Assembly (NCBI RefSeq): GCF_001007995.1
Contig: NZ_CP011389.1
Coordinates: forward strand, 1,640,001-1,704,000
Origin: Deinococcus soli (ex Cha et al. 2016)
GTDB lineage: Bacteria; Deinococcota; Deinococci; Deinococcales; Deinococcaceae
Direction: 5' to 3'
DNA: 64,000 nt
Below, in pieces: positions 45,784-55,186 of the stretch; positions within the stretch are counted from its first letter, which is position 1; the number at the start of each line of letters is the position of its first letter. The notes beneath the pieces are model-generated. The model had not been told where the DNA came from. It saw only the letters and a program-made list of their open reading frames with translations, and searched no databases. The translations under genes were made by a program, and so were the position numbers.

Positions 45784-47478
45784 TTACCCCAGCGCCTTGA
45801 CTTCGGCCTGCAGGGCATCCAGGTCGGCACGCAACTCGCCGGAGCGGGTGCGGGCCGCGTCCAGCCGGGCCTGCTCCTGCCGGGTGAAGCGCGTGAAGGG
45901 ACTGATCGCGTCGTGCAGGCGCGTGTCGGCGCGGTCCTGCTCGCGTTCGAACTCGCGCCGCACGATGCGTTCCAGCGCCTCGCGCAGTTCCGCCACGCGG
46001 GCGCGCAGCTGCCGGTGCGCCTGGATGCGTTTGTTCGGCAGGACGAACAGGCCCAGGCTGCCCAGTGTCAGGCCCGCCAGGATGCCCCCGGTGAAGTCCA
46101 GCGCGCTGGCCCCCACGAGCGCGCCGATGCCCGCGCCGATCCCGACGCCGCCCGCCAGACCGCCGATCACGCCCTTCATGGCGTCCTCCGCGTCCCGCGA
46201 GAGGTTCCGGGCGAGTTCCTGCTCGGTGGTCGTCGCAAGGTGCTCGCGCGCCGACCCGGCGATGCCGTCGAGCAGCGCGGCGCGGTCGTACGAGAAGCGG
46301 GTGCGGGCCACCTCCTGGCTGGGCTGGCGGCGGATCAGGAACGCCTGCACGTCCTCCCAGAAGTGCAGGTTCGCCTCCACGAACCGGTCGATCATCGTGC
46401 CGAACTGCCGGTCAATCGCCTCCGGCAGGTCCGCGACCGCCTCGCGCCGGAAGTCCTCCTCCAGCTCGCGGCTGTTCAGCAGCCCCCGCAGGTTCGAGAA
46501 GCGCAGCCGCGCGTCGATGAAGCGGTCGGCGCGGACCTCGAACTCACTCAGGAGGCGAGAAACGCGGTTCAGCTGCCCGTCCAGTTCACCCAGCATCGTC
46601 TCGCCGTGCGTGGCCCGCTGCGCCTCCAGGTCGCCCAGCACGCGCAGGTCCTCCGTCAGGGTGGCGCGCGCCCCCTCCGCGCGGGTCGCCTCGCCACTCA
46701 GGAGCTGCGACACGGTGTTCAGCGGACTCAGGAGTTTCAGGCGGGTGCGTTCCGTCTCGGACAGCCGCTCCTGCAGCAGGGTGCGCAGCGCCGCAAAGCC
46801 CGCGTCCCCGCCGCGCTGCTCACCGCGCGCGCTGATCAGCAGCACCGGCGGGGTCAGGCCCAGCACGCCGCGCGCACCGGTCTCGACAAACGCGCGCACC
46901 TGCTCGCGCTGATCGGGGGTTTCCAGAAGATCGGCCTTGTTCACGACCATGATCACGCCGCGTCCCCAGCGGGCCGCGAGTTCAAGGAACTGCCGTTCGG
47001 ACTCCGTGAATGGCCGGTCCGCCGACGTCAGGAACAGCACGAGGTCCGCGCGCGGCAGGAAGCCCTCGGTCAGCGCCTGATGCTGCCGCACGATCGCGTT
47101 CGTGCCCGGCGTGTCCACCAGCGCCACGCCCTCCAGACTCGGCAGCGGGTACGTCAGGCGACTCACGAAGGGATCACTGGTCGGTTCCATCTGACCCGGC
47201 TGCTCGCCATGCACCAGCACGTAAATGCGGTCCGTGGTGGGGGTCACGCCCTCGGGCAGCACCGCCGCACCCAGCAGCGCGTTCACGAACGAACTCTTGC
47301 CCGCATTGAACTCCCCGACCACCACCAGCAGGAACGCCTCATCGAGGTTGCGCAGCGCCTGACGGGCGTGCCCCACCACCTCCGGCGGCGCGCCCTGGGC
47401 CTCCAGAAACGCCTGCACGTCCCCCAGCAGCCCCCGCTCCCGCGACAGCACCCCCTGCACCCGATCCGATACCAGCAT
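45784..47478 (-). CDS. Bacterial dynamin-like GTPase
   Basis: A 564-residue dynamin-family protein. The GTPase domain (about 45-260) has G1 GEFNAGKSSF (55-64), the G2 Thr in GVTPTTD, G3 DTPGT and G4 NKAD. A long helical stalk (about 260-400) precedes a glycine-rich hydrophobic hairpin (about 425-475, GVIGGLAGGVGIGAGIGALVG onward) that would be the membrane paddle, then a coiled coil. Such proteins fuse, stabilise or repair membranes. ATG 47478 follows TACGCT by 7 nt. It is a single-gene unit, not the tandem pair seen in some bacteria. Confidence 0.9.
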   Translation of the reverse strand: MLVSDRVQGVLSRERGLLGDVQAFLEAQGAPPEVVGHARQALRNLDEAFLLVVVGEFNAGKSSFVNALLGAAVLPEGVTPTTDRIYVLVHGEQPGQMEPTSDPFVSRLTYPLPSLEGVALVDTPGTNAIVRQHQALTEGFLPRADLVLFLTSADRPFTESERQFLELAARWGRGVIMVVNKADLLETPDQREQVRAFVETGARGVLGLTPPVLLISARGEQRGGDAGFAALRTLLQERLSETERTRLKLLSPLNTVSQLLSGEATRAEGARATLTEDLRVLGDLEAQRATHGETMLGELDGQLNRVSRLLSEFEVRADRFIDARLRFSNLRGLLNSRELEEDFRREAVADLPEAIDRQFGTMIDRFVEANLHFWEDVQAFLIRRQPSQEVARTRFSYDRAALLDGIAGSAREHLATTTEQELARNLSRDAEDAMKGVIGGLAGGVGIGAGIGALVGASALDFTGGILAGLTLGSLGLFVLPNKRIQAHRQLRARVAELREALERIVRREFEREQDRADTRLHDAISPFTRFTRQEQARLDAARTRSGELRADLDALQAEVKALG

Positions 47479-47664
47479 GAGACGTAGCGTACGCGGCCGG
47501 ACCTGACGGCACCTTCAGGAAAAGGTCACGCCCCGCAGGCGCCCCCCCCATCCAGGGCCCACCCCCGGGGGAAGTAGCGATGGGGGTATTTTTGAAGAAG
47601 TTCACACGCTGCACACGTCGCCTGCCAGAAACTTGCAAGAGCGCATACGCGATATTTCCCACAG

Positions 47665-47678
47665 TGACCCGGGTGTCA
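47665..47678. promoter_or_regulatory. Near-palindrome TGACCCGGGTGTCA, copy 1
   Basis: TGACCCGGGTGTCA (embedded in a 17-nt identity, AGTGACCCGGGTGTCAG) lies 36 nt upstream of the pilin-like operon. The same 17-mer occurs before yqeK at 55106. A transcription-factor site is the simplest reading. Confidence 0.5.
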
Positions 47679-47713
47679 GTCCCTGCCACCCACCCACAGG
47701 AGACCACCCAGAG

Positions 47714-49696
47714 ATGAACATCCCAGCCCGCCGCCCCACCCCTGCGGCCCACACCACGCCGTTCAGCACCGTGCAGGGCATGAGCACCCTGATCACGGTG
47801 CTGGGCGCTTGCCTGGTGATCGCCGTGCTGCTCTCCATGACCGCCACCGTGATCCTGGGCAGCCAGCGCGGCGTGGCCGACAACCGCGCCGCACTGGAAG
47901 CCCAGTACGCCGCGGAATCCTCACTGGCCCGCGCCCAGGCCACCGCCGACGCCTTCGCGGACGTCCTGAACAGCATTCAAATCGCCAAGGGTACCCAGCA
48001 GGACGAGATCCTGACGGGCCTGGGCGCCGTGTGCGGCATGCCCGGCAAGGTCACCCTGCCTGCCAACGTGCCGAACCTGCCGCCCGCCGGGAACAAACTC
48101 TGCACCCCGCCCGGCCTGAGTGGCGCTGCCAAGGACAACCAGCTGGCCTTCCTGCGCGACCGCACCAAGATCCCCCCCGGCCTGACCGACGCCCAGTGGA
48201 AAGGGCAGTGGCGCAACATGTTCAGCGGCAGCAGCGGCGTGCTGGTCACCACCAGTGCCAGCACGCAGGGCACCGCCAGCGGCACCCTGACCACCGAGGT
48301 CCGCGGCGGCCTGAGCATCCAGTCCGTGACCATCACCCCCGACAACAAGGTGCGCCTCGTGCTCCAGAGCACGCCGCTGGTCTCCACCGCCACCCTTCAG
48401 CGCGGCGGGCGTATCGTCGCGCAGCGCCGCTACTCCTCGGGCGGACTCACCACCCGCGAGATCGTCATCTCACAGCCGCCCTTCTCGCAGTACCAGTACT
48501 TCGTGAACCGCCGCACCCTACCCGGCACCACCGCCACCGGCAACGGCGGGCGCCTGGTCTTCTGGGACGAGGACACCTTCGAGGGCCGCGTGCACGCCAA
48601 CGGCGCTTTCGGCAGCACCGCCCCCGTGTTCTGGGCCAGCGCCGCCAACCGGGGCCCCCGCTTCCTGGGCAAGTACACCTCGACCAGCGCCACCCTGGAG
48701 TACTCCACGGCCGCCAGGCCCAGCGCCGACACCATGTTCACGGGCGGATACCAGCTGGGTGTGGACGCCATCGACCTGCCCACCAACGCCAACGATCAGC
48801 GGCTGGCCACCACCGGCATTCAACCCGGCAACTGCCCGAACACCGCCGCGTGCCTGAATACCGTGTTCGGCAGTGGCGCAGCCACCAGCGGGGTGTTCTA
48901 CGCTCCTGGCACGGCCGCCACGCCCAACAGCGGCGGCAGCTTCGGCCAGAGCGGCAAGGGCGGCATCTTCGTGAAAGGCAACGTGGACAACCTGACTCTC
49001 TCCAAGACTGGCAGCTTCCAGCGGATCGAGATCGTGCAGGGTGGCAAGACCACCCGCTTCGACCAGACCGGCCCGAACAGCTGGAACGTGTACGAGAACG
49101 GTGTTTTGAAGAAAACCATGGGCGGAACCTTCAACGGCATGGTGTACGTGGACGGCAACATCGGCACCCAGACGCCGGCCGGCAGCGGCGGTCTGAAGGG
49201 CGACGGGACCGGCAATCCTGACATCGCCGCCACCAGCCAGATGACGGTCGCGGCCACCGGGGACATCTTCATCAAAGACGACATCACCTACACCGACGCG
49301 CCCAGTGTGTCCGACTCGAAGAACGTGCTGGGCGTGTACTCCGAGAAGGGCAACGTGAAGGTGAACGGCCCGCTGAACCGCGACATCACCATCAACGGGA
49401 CGCTGATGGCCGCCACGACCGGCAAGGGCTTCGGGACGGTGGACTACACCACCGCGCGCACCACGGGCACCACCACCCCCAAGATCAACCTGACCGGCGG
49501 CATCATCGAGGAGCAGTCCCAGGGCGTGGGGCAGGTCGGCACGCCTGGACGCGGCTACTCCCGCAACTTCAAATGGGACCCCCGCCTGGCCAGTGGACTC
49601 ACGCCGCCCTTCTTCCCCACCCAGGGCGCCTACGAGGCTGCCCCGGACTTCACCGAACTGACCATGCCGCGCACTTTCCGCGCCGAGGGTATGTAG
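47714..49696 (+). CDS. Pilus-associated protein with N-terminal membrane helix (DUF4900-like)
   Basis: A 660-residue protein that opens the pseudopilin operon. A short basic N terminus is followed by one hydrophobic helix (MSTLITVLGACLVIAVLLSM, about 22-41) and an alignment-type helix AALEAQYAAESSLARAQATAD, as in PilX/DUF4900 proteins. The bulk (about 100-650) is a Thr/Gly-rich beta structure with repeated G-N-I/G-T-L turns. It lacks a clear prepilin peptidase site. ATG 47714 with ACAGGAGA upstream is preferred to the 47633 start. The stop abuts the next GTG with no gap. Confidence 0.78.
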   Translation: MNIPARRPTPAAHTTPFSTVQGMSTLITVLGACLVIAVLLSMTATVILGSQRGVADNRAALEAQYAAESSLARAQATADAFADVLNSIQIAKGTQQDEILTGLGAVCGMPGKVTLPANVPNLPPAGNKLCTPPGLSGAAKDNQLAFLRDRTKIPPGLTDAQWKGQWRNMFSGSSGVLVTTSASTQGTASGTLTTEVRGGLSIQSVTITPDNKVRLVLQSTPLVSTATLQRGGRIVAQRRYSSGGLTTREIVISQPPFSQYQYFVNRRTLPGTTATGNGGRLVFWDEDTFEGRVHANGAFGSTAPVFWASAANRGPRFLGKYTSTSATLEYSTAARPSADTMFTGGYQLGVDAIDLPTNANDQRLATTGIQPGNCPNTAACLNTVFGSGAATSGVFYAPGTAATPNSGGSFGQSGKGGIFVKGNVDNLTLSKTGSFQRIEIVQGGKTTRFDQTGPNSWNVYENGVLKKTMGGTFNGMVYVDGNIGTQTPAGSGGLKGDGTGNPDIAATSQMTVAATGDIFIKDDITYTDAPSVSDSKNVLGVYSEKGNVKVNGPLNRDITINGTLMAATTGKGFGTVDYTTARTTGTTTPKINLTGGIIEEQSQGVGQVGTPGRGYSRNFKWDPRLASGLTPPFFPTQGAYEAAPDFTELTMPRTFRAEGM

Positions 49697-50122
49697 GTGC
49701 GGCAGGGTTTCACCCTGGTGGAACTGCTGGTCACCCTGGCAATCCTGGGAATCGTCCTGGCGATCGGGACCTCTTCCATGCTGAGCTACTGGAACTCCCG
49801 GCAGTTGCAGGAGGGCGCCGCACAACTCGCCGCCGACGTGGAACGCGTCCGCAGCGGCGCCCTGCGGTACAACACCACCGCCACCTTCGAGCAGGTGACC
49901 GCCACCACGTACCGCCTGACCATCAACGGGGCCAGCAGCACCGTCACGCTGCCCCACAGCCTCTCGCTCACGAACGCGCCTGTTACCCTGACGTACAGTG
50001 CGCCGTACAGTGAACTGACCAGCGCTCCGGCGACCCTGGTGCTGCGCCACCCGCGCACCGCCCGCACCGCGCAGATGCGGACCGTCGGGGTGACAGGTAA
50101 GGTGATCCAGGATGGCTCCTGA
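49697..50122 (+). CDS. Type IV pilin-like pseudopilin (GspH/FimT type)
   Basis: A 141-residue prepilin with a four-residue leader and cleavage site MRQG|FTLVELLVTLAI: Gly-1, Phe+1 and Glu5 are intact. The N-terminal helix is followed by a small beta domain, the FimT/GspH layout. Minor pseudopilins of this kind prime pilus assembly or bind DNA during transformation. It starts directly after the previous stop and overlaps the next gene by 11 nt, so the four genes form one operon. Confidence 0.88.
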   Translation: MRQGFTLVELLVTLAILGIVLAIGTSSMLSYWNSRQLQEGAAQLAADVERVRSGALRYNTTATFEQVTATTYRLTINGASSTVTLPHSLSLTNAPVTLTYSAPYSELTSAPATLVLRHPRTARTAQMRTVGVTGKVIQDGS

Positions 50123-50582
50123 ACGAACGCAAGGTTTCACCCTCATCGAAGTGCTGATCTCCATCGTCGTGCTGGCGGTCGTGCTGGCCATGGTGTCCTC
50201 GATCATGACCGGCCTGTTCCGCGACAACCGCCAGGCCGAGCAGCGGCAGAACCTCAGTGCCCGCATGCAGACCGCCGCCGAGGACCTGCGCCGCCACTGG
50301 CTGGATCCCGCCGCGTCCGGCGTGGACCCCGACACCCGGGGTCGCTACCGGCTACGCCGCGCCTGCGTGGACGGCTTCAGCGTCCCGGCCGGGATGACCG
50401 TCACCGTCTGGGACGTCACGCCCGACGGCAAGGGTGATTTCACGGTCAGCGCCCCGTACGGCCTGTCGGCCAGTTGCGCCTCGGCGGCCGTGCGGCCCGC
50501 ACGCAGCGTGCGGCGCGTGCGGGTGCAGAACGCGGCGGGCGGCACCACGAACGAGATCACCTTCGAGATGTATGGCGGCTGA
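50112..50582 (+). CDS. Type IV pilin-like pseudopilin (PilV/GspI-like)
   Basis: A 156-residue prepilin with leader MAPERTQG|FTLIEVLISIVV: cleavage Gly, Phe+1 and Glu5 are present. The mature domain is short, with two Cys (RRACVDGF and SASCASA) that could form a disulfide. It would be processed by a prepilin peptidase (PilD) encoded elsewhere. It overlaps genes on both sides (11 nt each), indicating translational coupling. Confidence 0.87.
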   Translation: MAPERTQGFTLIEVLISIVVLAVVLAMVSSIMTGLFRDNRQAEQRQNLSARMQTAAEDLRRHWLDPAASGVDPDTRGRYRLRRACVDGFSVPAGMTVTVWDVTPDGKGDFTVSAPYGLSASCASAAVRPARSVRRVRVQNAAGGTTNEITFEMYGG

Positions 50583-51309
50583 CGTGCGGACCCTTCAGCG
50601 GCCCCAGGCGGGCCTGACCCTGATCGAGATCCTGATCACGCTGACGCTGGGACTGCTGATCCTGGGTGCGGCGTACTCCCTGACAACCAGTACCGCTGAC
50701 GCCAACGCCCTGCTGACCGCCCGCACGCAGCTGCGCGCCGACGCGATGGTCAGCACCCAGTTGCTCAGCGCGCGGCTGCGCGAGGCGTGCAGCGTGATCC
50801 CCGCAGGGACCAGCGTGACGCTGCCGAGCGTGCCGGGAACCAGGAACGCCGCCGGGACCCGCAGCTGGACGGTCGGTACCAACTTCGTGGGCCTGGTCGT
50901 CCCGGCGCGCGTGACCGATGCCAGCAGCACCCCGGTGCTGTATGCGTACTACCTGATGAACCGCGCCACGTACAACGACCAGATGCCCGCGCAGCAGAAG
51001 ATCGCCTCGACCGGGGCCACGTCGCTGGTCCTGATGGAATTCCAGGTGCCGCTGCCGACAACGCCGAATCCTTGCGCCGTCCCGGCCTTGACGGCGGTCA
51101 CGCTGCCGTCCAGCGGCGCGCGAGCGCTGCTGTTGGCTGAGCACGTGCGTCCCCCCAACGCGGCTGAGGTCGCCCTGACGGCCGAATCGGATCTGGCGTT
51201 GACGTACCGCCTGCGTTTCGAGAAGACTATCAGCGGGCGCGCCACGGTGTACCCGCCGCTGGCGGACACGCCCCTGCGGGCGTCCATCGTGGGACGCAAC
51301 GTCCGCTGA
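50572..51309 (+). CDS. Type IV pilin-like pseudopilin (PilW/GspJ-like)
   Basis: A 245-residue prepilin with leader MAADVRTLQRPQAG|LTLIEILIT: the residue after the cleavage Gly is Leu instead of the usual Phe, while Glu5 is conserved. A longer mature domain with an insertion around residues 90-160 is typical of PilW/GspJ. The longer open frame (from 50434) overlaps the previous gene heavily; ATG 50572 is more natural, although GTG 50584 is possible. Last gene of the operon, followed by a terminator. Confidence 0.85.
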   Translation: MAADVRTLQRPQAGLTLIEILITLTLGLLILGAAYSLTTSTADANALLTARTQLRADAMVSTQLLSARLREACSVIPAGTSVTLPSVPGTRNAAGTRSWTVGTNFVGLVVPARVTDASSTPVLYAYYLMNRATYNDQMPAQQKIASTGATSLVLMEFQVPLPTTPNPCAVPALTAVTLPSSGARALLLAEHVRPPNAAEVALTAESDLALTYRLRFEKTISGRATVYPPLADTPLRASIVGRNVR

Positions 51310-51323
51310 AGGCCCGATCCTGG

Positions 51324-51363
51324 GTGGCCCGCGACACCGGTCGGAGCGGGCCACTTTGTTTTT
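51324..51363 (+). terminator. Terminator of the pilin operon
   Basis: Stem GTGGCCCGC / GCGGGCCAC (9 bp) with a 13-nt loop, followed by TTTGTTTTT. Confidence 0.85.
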
Positions 51364-51387
51364 CACTGTAGGTGGTAGCCTGTGGGG

Positions 51388-52290
51388 GTGACGTGGCTCA
51401 AGCCGGTGGAGATTGGTCAGGACGCGCAGGCGACCTACAACGAGTTCCTGCGTGATCTGGACGCGCGGCTGTCGGATCCGGGCACGGACCGGTTCGAGCT
51501 GGCGGCCGGGGTGCTCTCGGAGCTCATGTACGGCCGCTCTGTGGAGCAGCTCCGGGCGGACGCGCCGCTGGCGGCGCTGAACGTGGACGCGCGGAACGTG
51601 ACGTTCGAGGCGGAGTATTACATGGCGACGGACACGGAGGCGTTCACGCGGGTGAAGCCGCTGCTGTGGCTGTGGAAGAACGCGGACCTGACGCCAGTGG
51701 GGCAGAATCCGGTGCTGGGTATTCCGCTGCGGCGGGTGCTGGCCGGGCACGTGTTCCGGCGGGTGGGGCGTGACTTCAAGTGCTGGCAGAACGTGGAGTT
51801 CAGCGTCGGGTACAACATGGAGGTCGGGAACGACGTGGTCGTGCACCGGCACGTGCTGCTGGACGACATCGGCGGCATTGAGCTGCATGACAACGCGAGC
51901 ATCAGCGATTACGTGAACGTGTACAGTCACACGCACAGCGTGCTGGACGGGCCGGACGTGACGCTGCGGCGCACGGTGATCGGGCGGGGCGCGCGGGTGA
52001 CGTACCACTCGACGGTGCTGGCGGGCAGCGTGATCAGTGACGACGCGATGCTGGCCACGCACGCGCTGCTGCGCGGGGATATCCCGCCGCATGGAATCGC
52101 GATGGGTGTCCCGGCGCGCACCACGCGCTTCAAGGTCCGTGAGCCGCAGGAGGTGCACGTGGATTCCCGGTCGTTCGTGCGCGCGGCGGACCGCAAGGCC
52201 AACCCGGAGTTCCCGGACCCCACGCCGAACCAGACGCGACTGCCGGAGGAGCAGGAGCAGCCGCGTCCGCTGGTGACCGGGCAGGGCTGA
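51388..52290 (+). CDS. Left-handed beta-helix (hexapeptide) acyltransferase
   Basis: A 300-residue protein whose C-terminal half (about 135-245) shows hexapeptide repeats ([LIV]-G-x4) typical of trimeric acyltransferases: VEFSVGYNMEVGNDVVVHRHVLL, SISDYVNVYSHTHS, TVIGRGARVTYHSTVLAGSVISDDAML and GDIPPHGIAMGVPAR. The His in SHTHS is the likely base. The N-terminal half is helical. A sugar or nucleotide-sugar O-acetyltransferase is plausible; the substrate is unknown. TAGCCT sits 6 nt before GTG 51388. The C-terminal tail (about 40 residues) is disordered. Confidence 0.85.
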   Translation: MTWLKPVEIGQDAQATYNEFLRDLDARLSDPGTDRFELAAGVLSELMYGRSVEQLRADAPLAALNVDARNVTFEAEYYMATDTEAFTRVKPLLWLWKNADLTPVGQNPVLGIPLRRVLAGHVFRRVGRDFKCWQNVEFSVGYNMEVGNDVVVHRHVLLDDIGGIELHDNASISDYVNVYSHTHSVLDGPDVTLRRTVIGRGARVTYHSTVLAGSVISDDAMLATHALLRGDIPPHGIAMGVPARTTRFKVREPQEVHVDSRSFVRAADRKANPEFPDPTPNQTRLPEEQEQPRPLVTGQG

Positions 52291-52303
52291 GGCCGAGCAG
52301 AAC

Positions 52304-52350
52304 AGAGGGGGGCGACCGGGATTACAGTTCAGTCGCCCCCTCTCCCCTGT
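52304..52350 (+). terminator. Bidirectional terminator between acyltransferase and MBL hydrolase
   Basis: AGAGGGGGGCGAC pairs with GTCGCCCCCTCT (one-base slip) around a 15-nt loop between two convergent genes; its 3' flank CTCCCCTGTCCGG matches that of the hairpin at 29769. Confidence 0.7.
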
Positions 52351-52372
52351 CCGGTGTTACAGCGGCGTTACA

Positions 52373-53053
52373 TTACAGGGTGGTGTGCTCGCCGGGCTTC
52401 AGGATGCGGACGTCCACGCCGCGCGCCTCGCCCTCACGCTGGAAGACGGCGGGGTCGCCGGTCAGCGGGGGGAAGGTGCCGTAGTGCATGGGGATCGCCA
52501 CCCTCGGCTTGAGGAGATCCAGGGTGCGGGCGGCCTCCTCGGGGCCCATGGTGTAGTGGTCGCCGATGGGCAGCAGGGCGGCGTCCAGGCCGCGCTGGCC
52601 GATCAGGCTCATGTCGCTGAAGAGGTTGGTGTCGCCCGCGAAGTACACGCGCTTACCACCCAGTTCGATGATCAGGCCGGTGGGCATGCCGCCGTAGGTG
52701 CCGTCCGGGAAGGACGAGGAGTGCCACGCGGGCGTCAGGGTGACGCTGCCCCACCCGGCGCGGTAGGTGCCGCCGATGTTCATGCCGACCGGCTGGGTCG
52801 CGCCGTTCTTCCCGGCGTACCCGGCGATCTCGGCGGTGGCGATCAGGGGCACGCCGGCCCGGGCGAAGTCCAGGGCGTTGCCCCAGTGGTCGCCGTGCGC
52901 GTGGCTGATCAGCACGGCGCTGAGCGTCCACTCCAGGGCTTCTTGCAGGGAGACGCTGGCCTGCGGGTTGCCCTCGATGAACGGGTCGATGAGCAGGCGG
53001 TGCCCGCCGCTCTCGAGCAGGAAGGTGCTGTGGCCGATGAAATGGATGTTCAT
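52373..53053 (-). CDS. Metal-dependent hydrolase, beta-lactamase fold (UPF0173)
   Basis: A 226-residue MBL-fold protein. Metal ligands: HSTF at the N terminus, HAHGDH (about 52-57), the downstream His of LTPAWHSS, FAGDTN and a C-terminal PMHYGTF. This set is the UPF0173 / YtkL-like group of zinc hydrolases with undefined substrates, related to UlaG lactonases. ATG 53053 is preceded by GGAGG-like sequence (GGAGGTCCCACATG). It stands alone between two terminator/promoter regions. Confidence 0.92.
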   Translation of the reverse strand: MNIHFIGHSTFLLESGGHRLLIDPFIEGNPQASVSLQEALEWTLSAVLISHAHGDHWGNALDFARAGVPLIATAEIAGYAGKNGATQPVGMNIGGTYRAGWGSVTLTPAWHSSSFPDGTYGGMPTGLIIELGGKRVYFAGDTNLFSDMSLIGQRGLDAALLPIGDHYTMGPEEAARTLDLLKPRVAIPMHYGTFPPLTGDPAVFQREGEARGVDVRILKPGEHTTL

Positions 53054-53271
53054 GTGGGACCTCCGGTCGGGTCAGCTTCCCGCGTGGGGGTGGCGGGCGA
53101 CTGTGGGCGTTCCCGCGTTCCGGCCCTGAACGTGCCCGGCGTCCATCTTCCGGGGGACGCGCGGGGCGTGGCCGCGACGTTCTCATGGGGCGCAGACCGT
53201 ATAGTGGGCGCGACTTCGCTTGCCCAGCCCTGCCCCTCCGCCCCCGCGCCCGTGAAAGGAGTACGCCGCTG

Positions 53272-54056
<785 letters not shown>

Positions 54057-54060
<4 letters not shown>

Positions 54061-55031
54061 GCGTGGGGGACCGCGTGCAGGGGCGGCTGCACTGGCTGCG
54101 GCGCTGGCTGAGCCCCCGCTACGCCTGGGGGAGAACGACGCACAACCTGCTGCCGAAGCTGCTGGCGCTGGCGGTATCGGTGACGCTGTGGGTCGTGGCG
54201 ACCGCCGACCGCCGCGCGAACGTCGAGCAGGGCTTTGACGTGCCGGTCACCGTGCGCGACACGACGGGCAACGGGCAGGAGAAACGCGCGACGAGCAACC
54301 TGAATCCGGCGTCCGTACGGGTGATCCTGTCAGGCCGCCCGGAGCGGCTGCGGGACCTGCAGCCCGACAGCATCGAGGCGGTGGTGGACGTCACCGACGC
54401 GCCGGAGGGCAGTTTCACGCGCACGGTGACCGTGACCGCGCCGGGCGGCACAGCCCTGCAACGCGTGACACCCACGCGGGTGCAGGGCTTCGTGGACACG
54501 CAGGTGGCGCGCACGCTGCCCGTGACGCTCAGCGTGACCAGTCCGCCCGATTCGAGCCTGCCCCGCTATCAGGTGACGCCGGGTGAGGCGACCGTGTCCG
54601 GGGCGGGGCAGATTGTCGTGAGCGTGGCGCGGCTGGCGACGAGTCCGGCCCCGCTGGGCGTGAATGCCGAGCGTGAGGTGCCGCTGATTGCACTGGACGC
54701 TGCCGGTCGGCCCGTCACCGGGGTCACCATGCGGCCCAGTACGGTCACGGTGCGCCGGTTGGATACCGGGGAACTGCCAGTCAAGACGCTGCGGGTGGTG
54801 CTGAACGACCCGCCGTCCGGGCTGCAGGTCACGGCGGTCAGCGTGCAGCCGGGCACGGTGCGTCTGGTCGCGGCGCCGGAACTGCTGGCCCGGCTGCGGG
54901 AGGTCGCGGGGCAGGTGACGTACCGGGAGGGGACGTACACGGCGCCCGTGCGCCTGAACGTCCCGGCGGGCGCGCAGGCGCTGGAGACCGTGAGCGTGCG
55001 TCTGACGGTGACACGCCGCACGGCCCCTTGA
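54057..55031 (+). CDS. cdaR: CdaR (YbbR-domain) regulator of CdaA
   Basis: A 324-residue bitopic protein: a cytoplasmic N terminus, one transmembrane helix (about 30-50, LPKLLALAVSVTLWVVAT) and an extracytoplasmic series of three to four YbbR repeats (beta-rich, with recurring PVTVR-, LPVTLSV- and P-S-T-V-T-V-x-R patterns). CdaR binds CdaA and lowers or tunes its activity. GTG 54057 overlaps the cdaA stop (GTGA). No glmM is found downstream; the next gene has its own promoter. Confidence 0.9.
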
Positions 55032-55105
55032 TGCACCGGGCGGCCCTGCCCCCCGGAGGGCAGAGAAATGCCGCGTGACACGCTGATCAGACGGACGTCA
55101 GAAAG

Positions 55106-55119
55106 TGACCCGGGTGTCA
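55106..55119. promoter_or_regulatory. Near-palindrome TGACCCGGGTGTCA, copy 2
   Basis: Same 14-bp near-palindrome as at 47665, within the identical 17-mer. Here it lies 22 nt upstream of the TATAGT -10 box (55141-55146), i.e. in the -35 region of the promoter for the yqeK leader, where a bound regulator would act directly. Confidence 0.5.
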
Positions 55120-55153
55120 GCTCGGTTCGGGGAAGCGGCGTATAGTCAGGGTC

Positions 55154-55186
55154 ATGATGTGGGGAAGCGGCCACATACTCGCGTGA
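55154..55186 (+). CDS. Putative 10-residue leader peptide coupled to yqeK
   Basis: TATAGT (55141-55146) is followed after 7 nt by ATG 55154, the usual leaderless spacing. The frame reads MMWGSGHILA and stops at TGA 55184-55186, overlapping the GTG of yqeK (GTGA). No start in the yqeK frame lies at a suitable distance from the -10. This suggests a leader peptide whose translation carries ribosomes to yqeK. Confidence 0.5.
   Translation: MMWGSGHILA

Noticed and set aside
48518..50335. Minus-strand frame of 605 codons opposite the pilin operon
   Set aside because: Runs across three real genes including pilin cleavage sites; no domain pattern.
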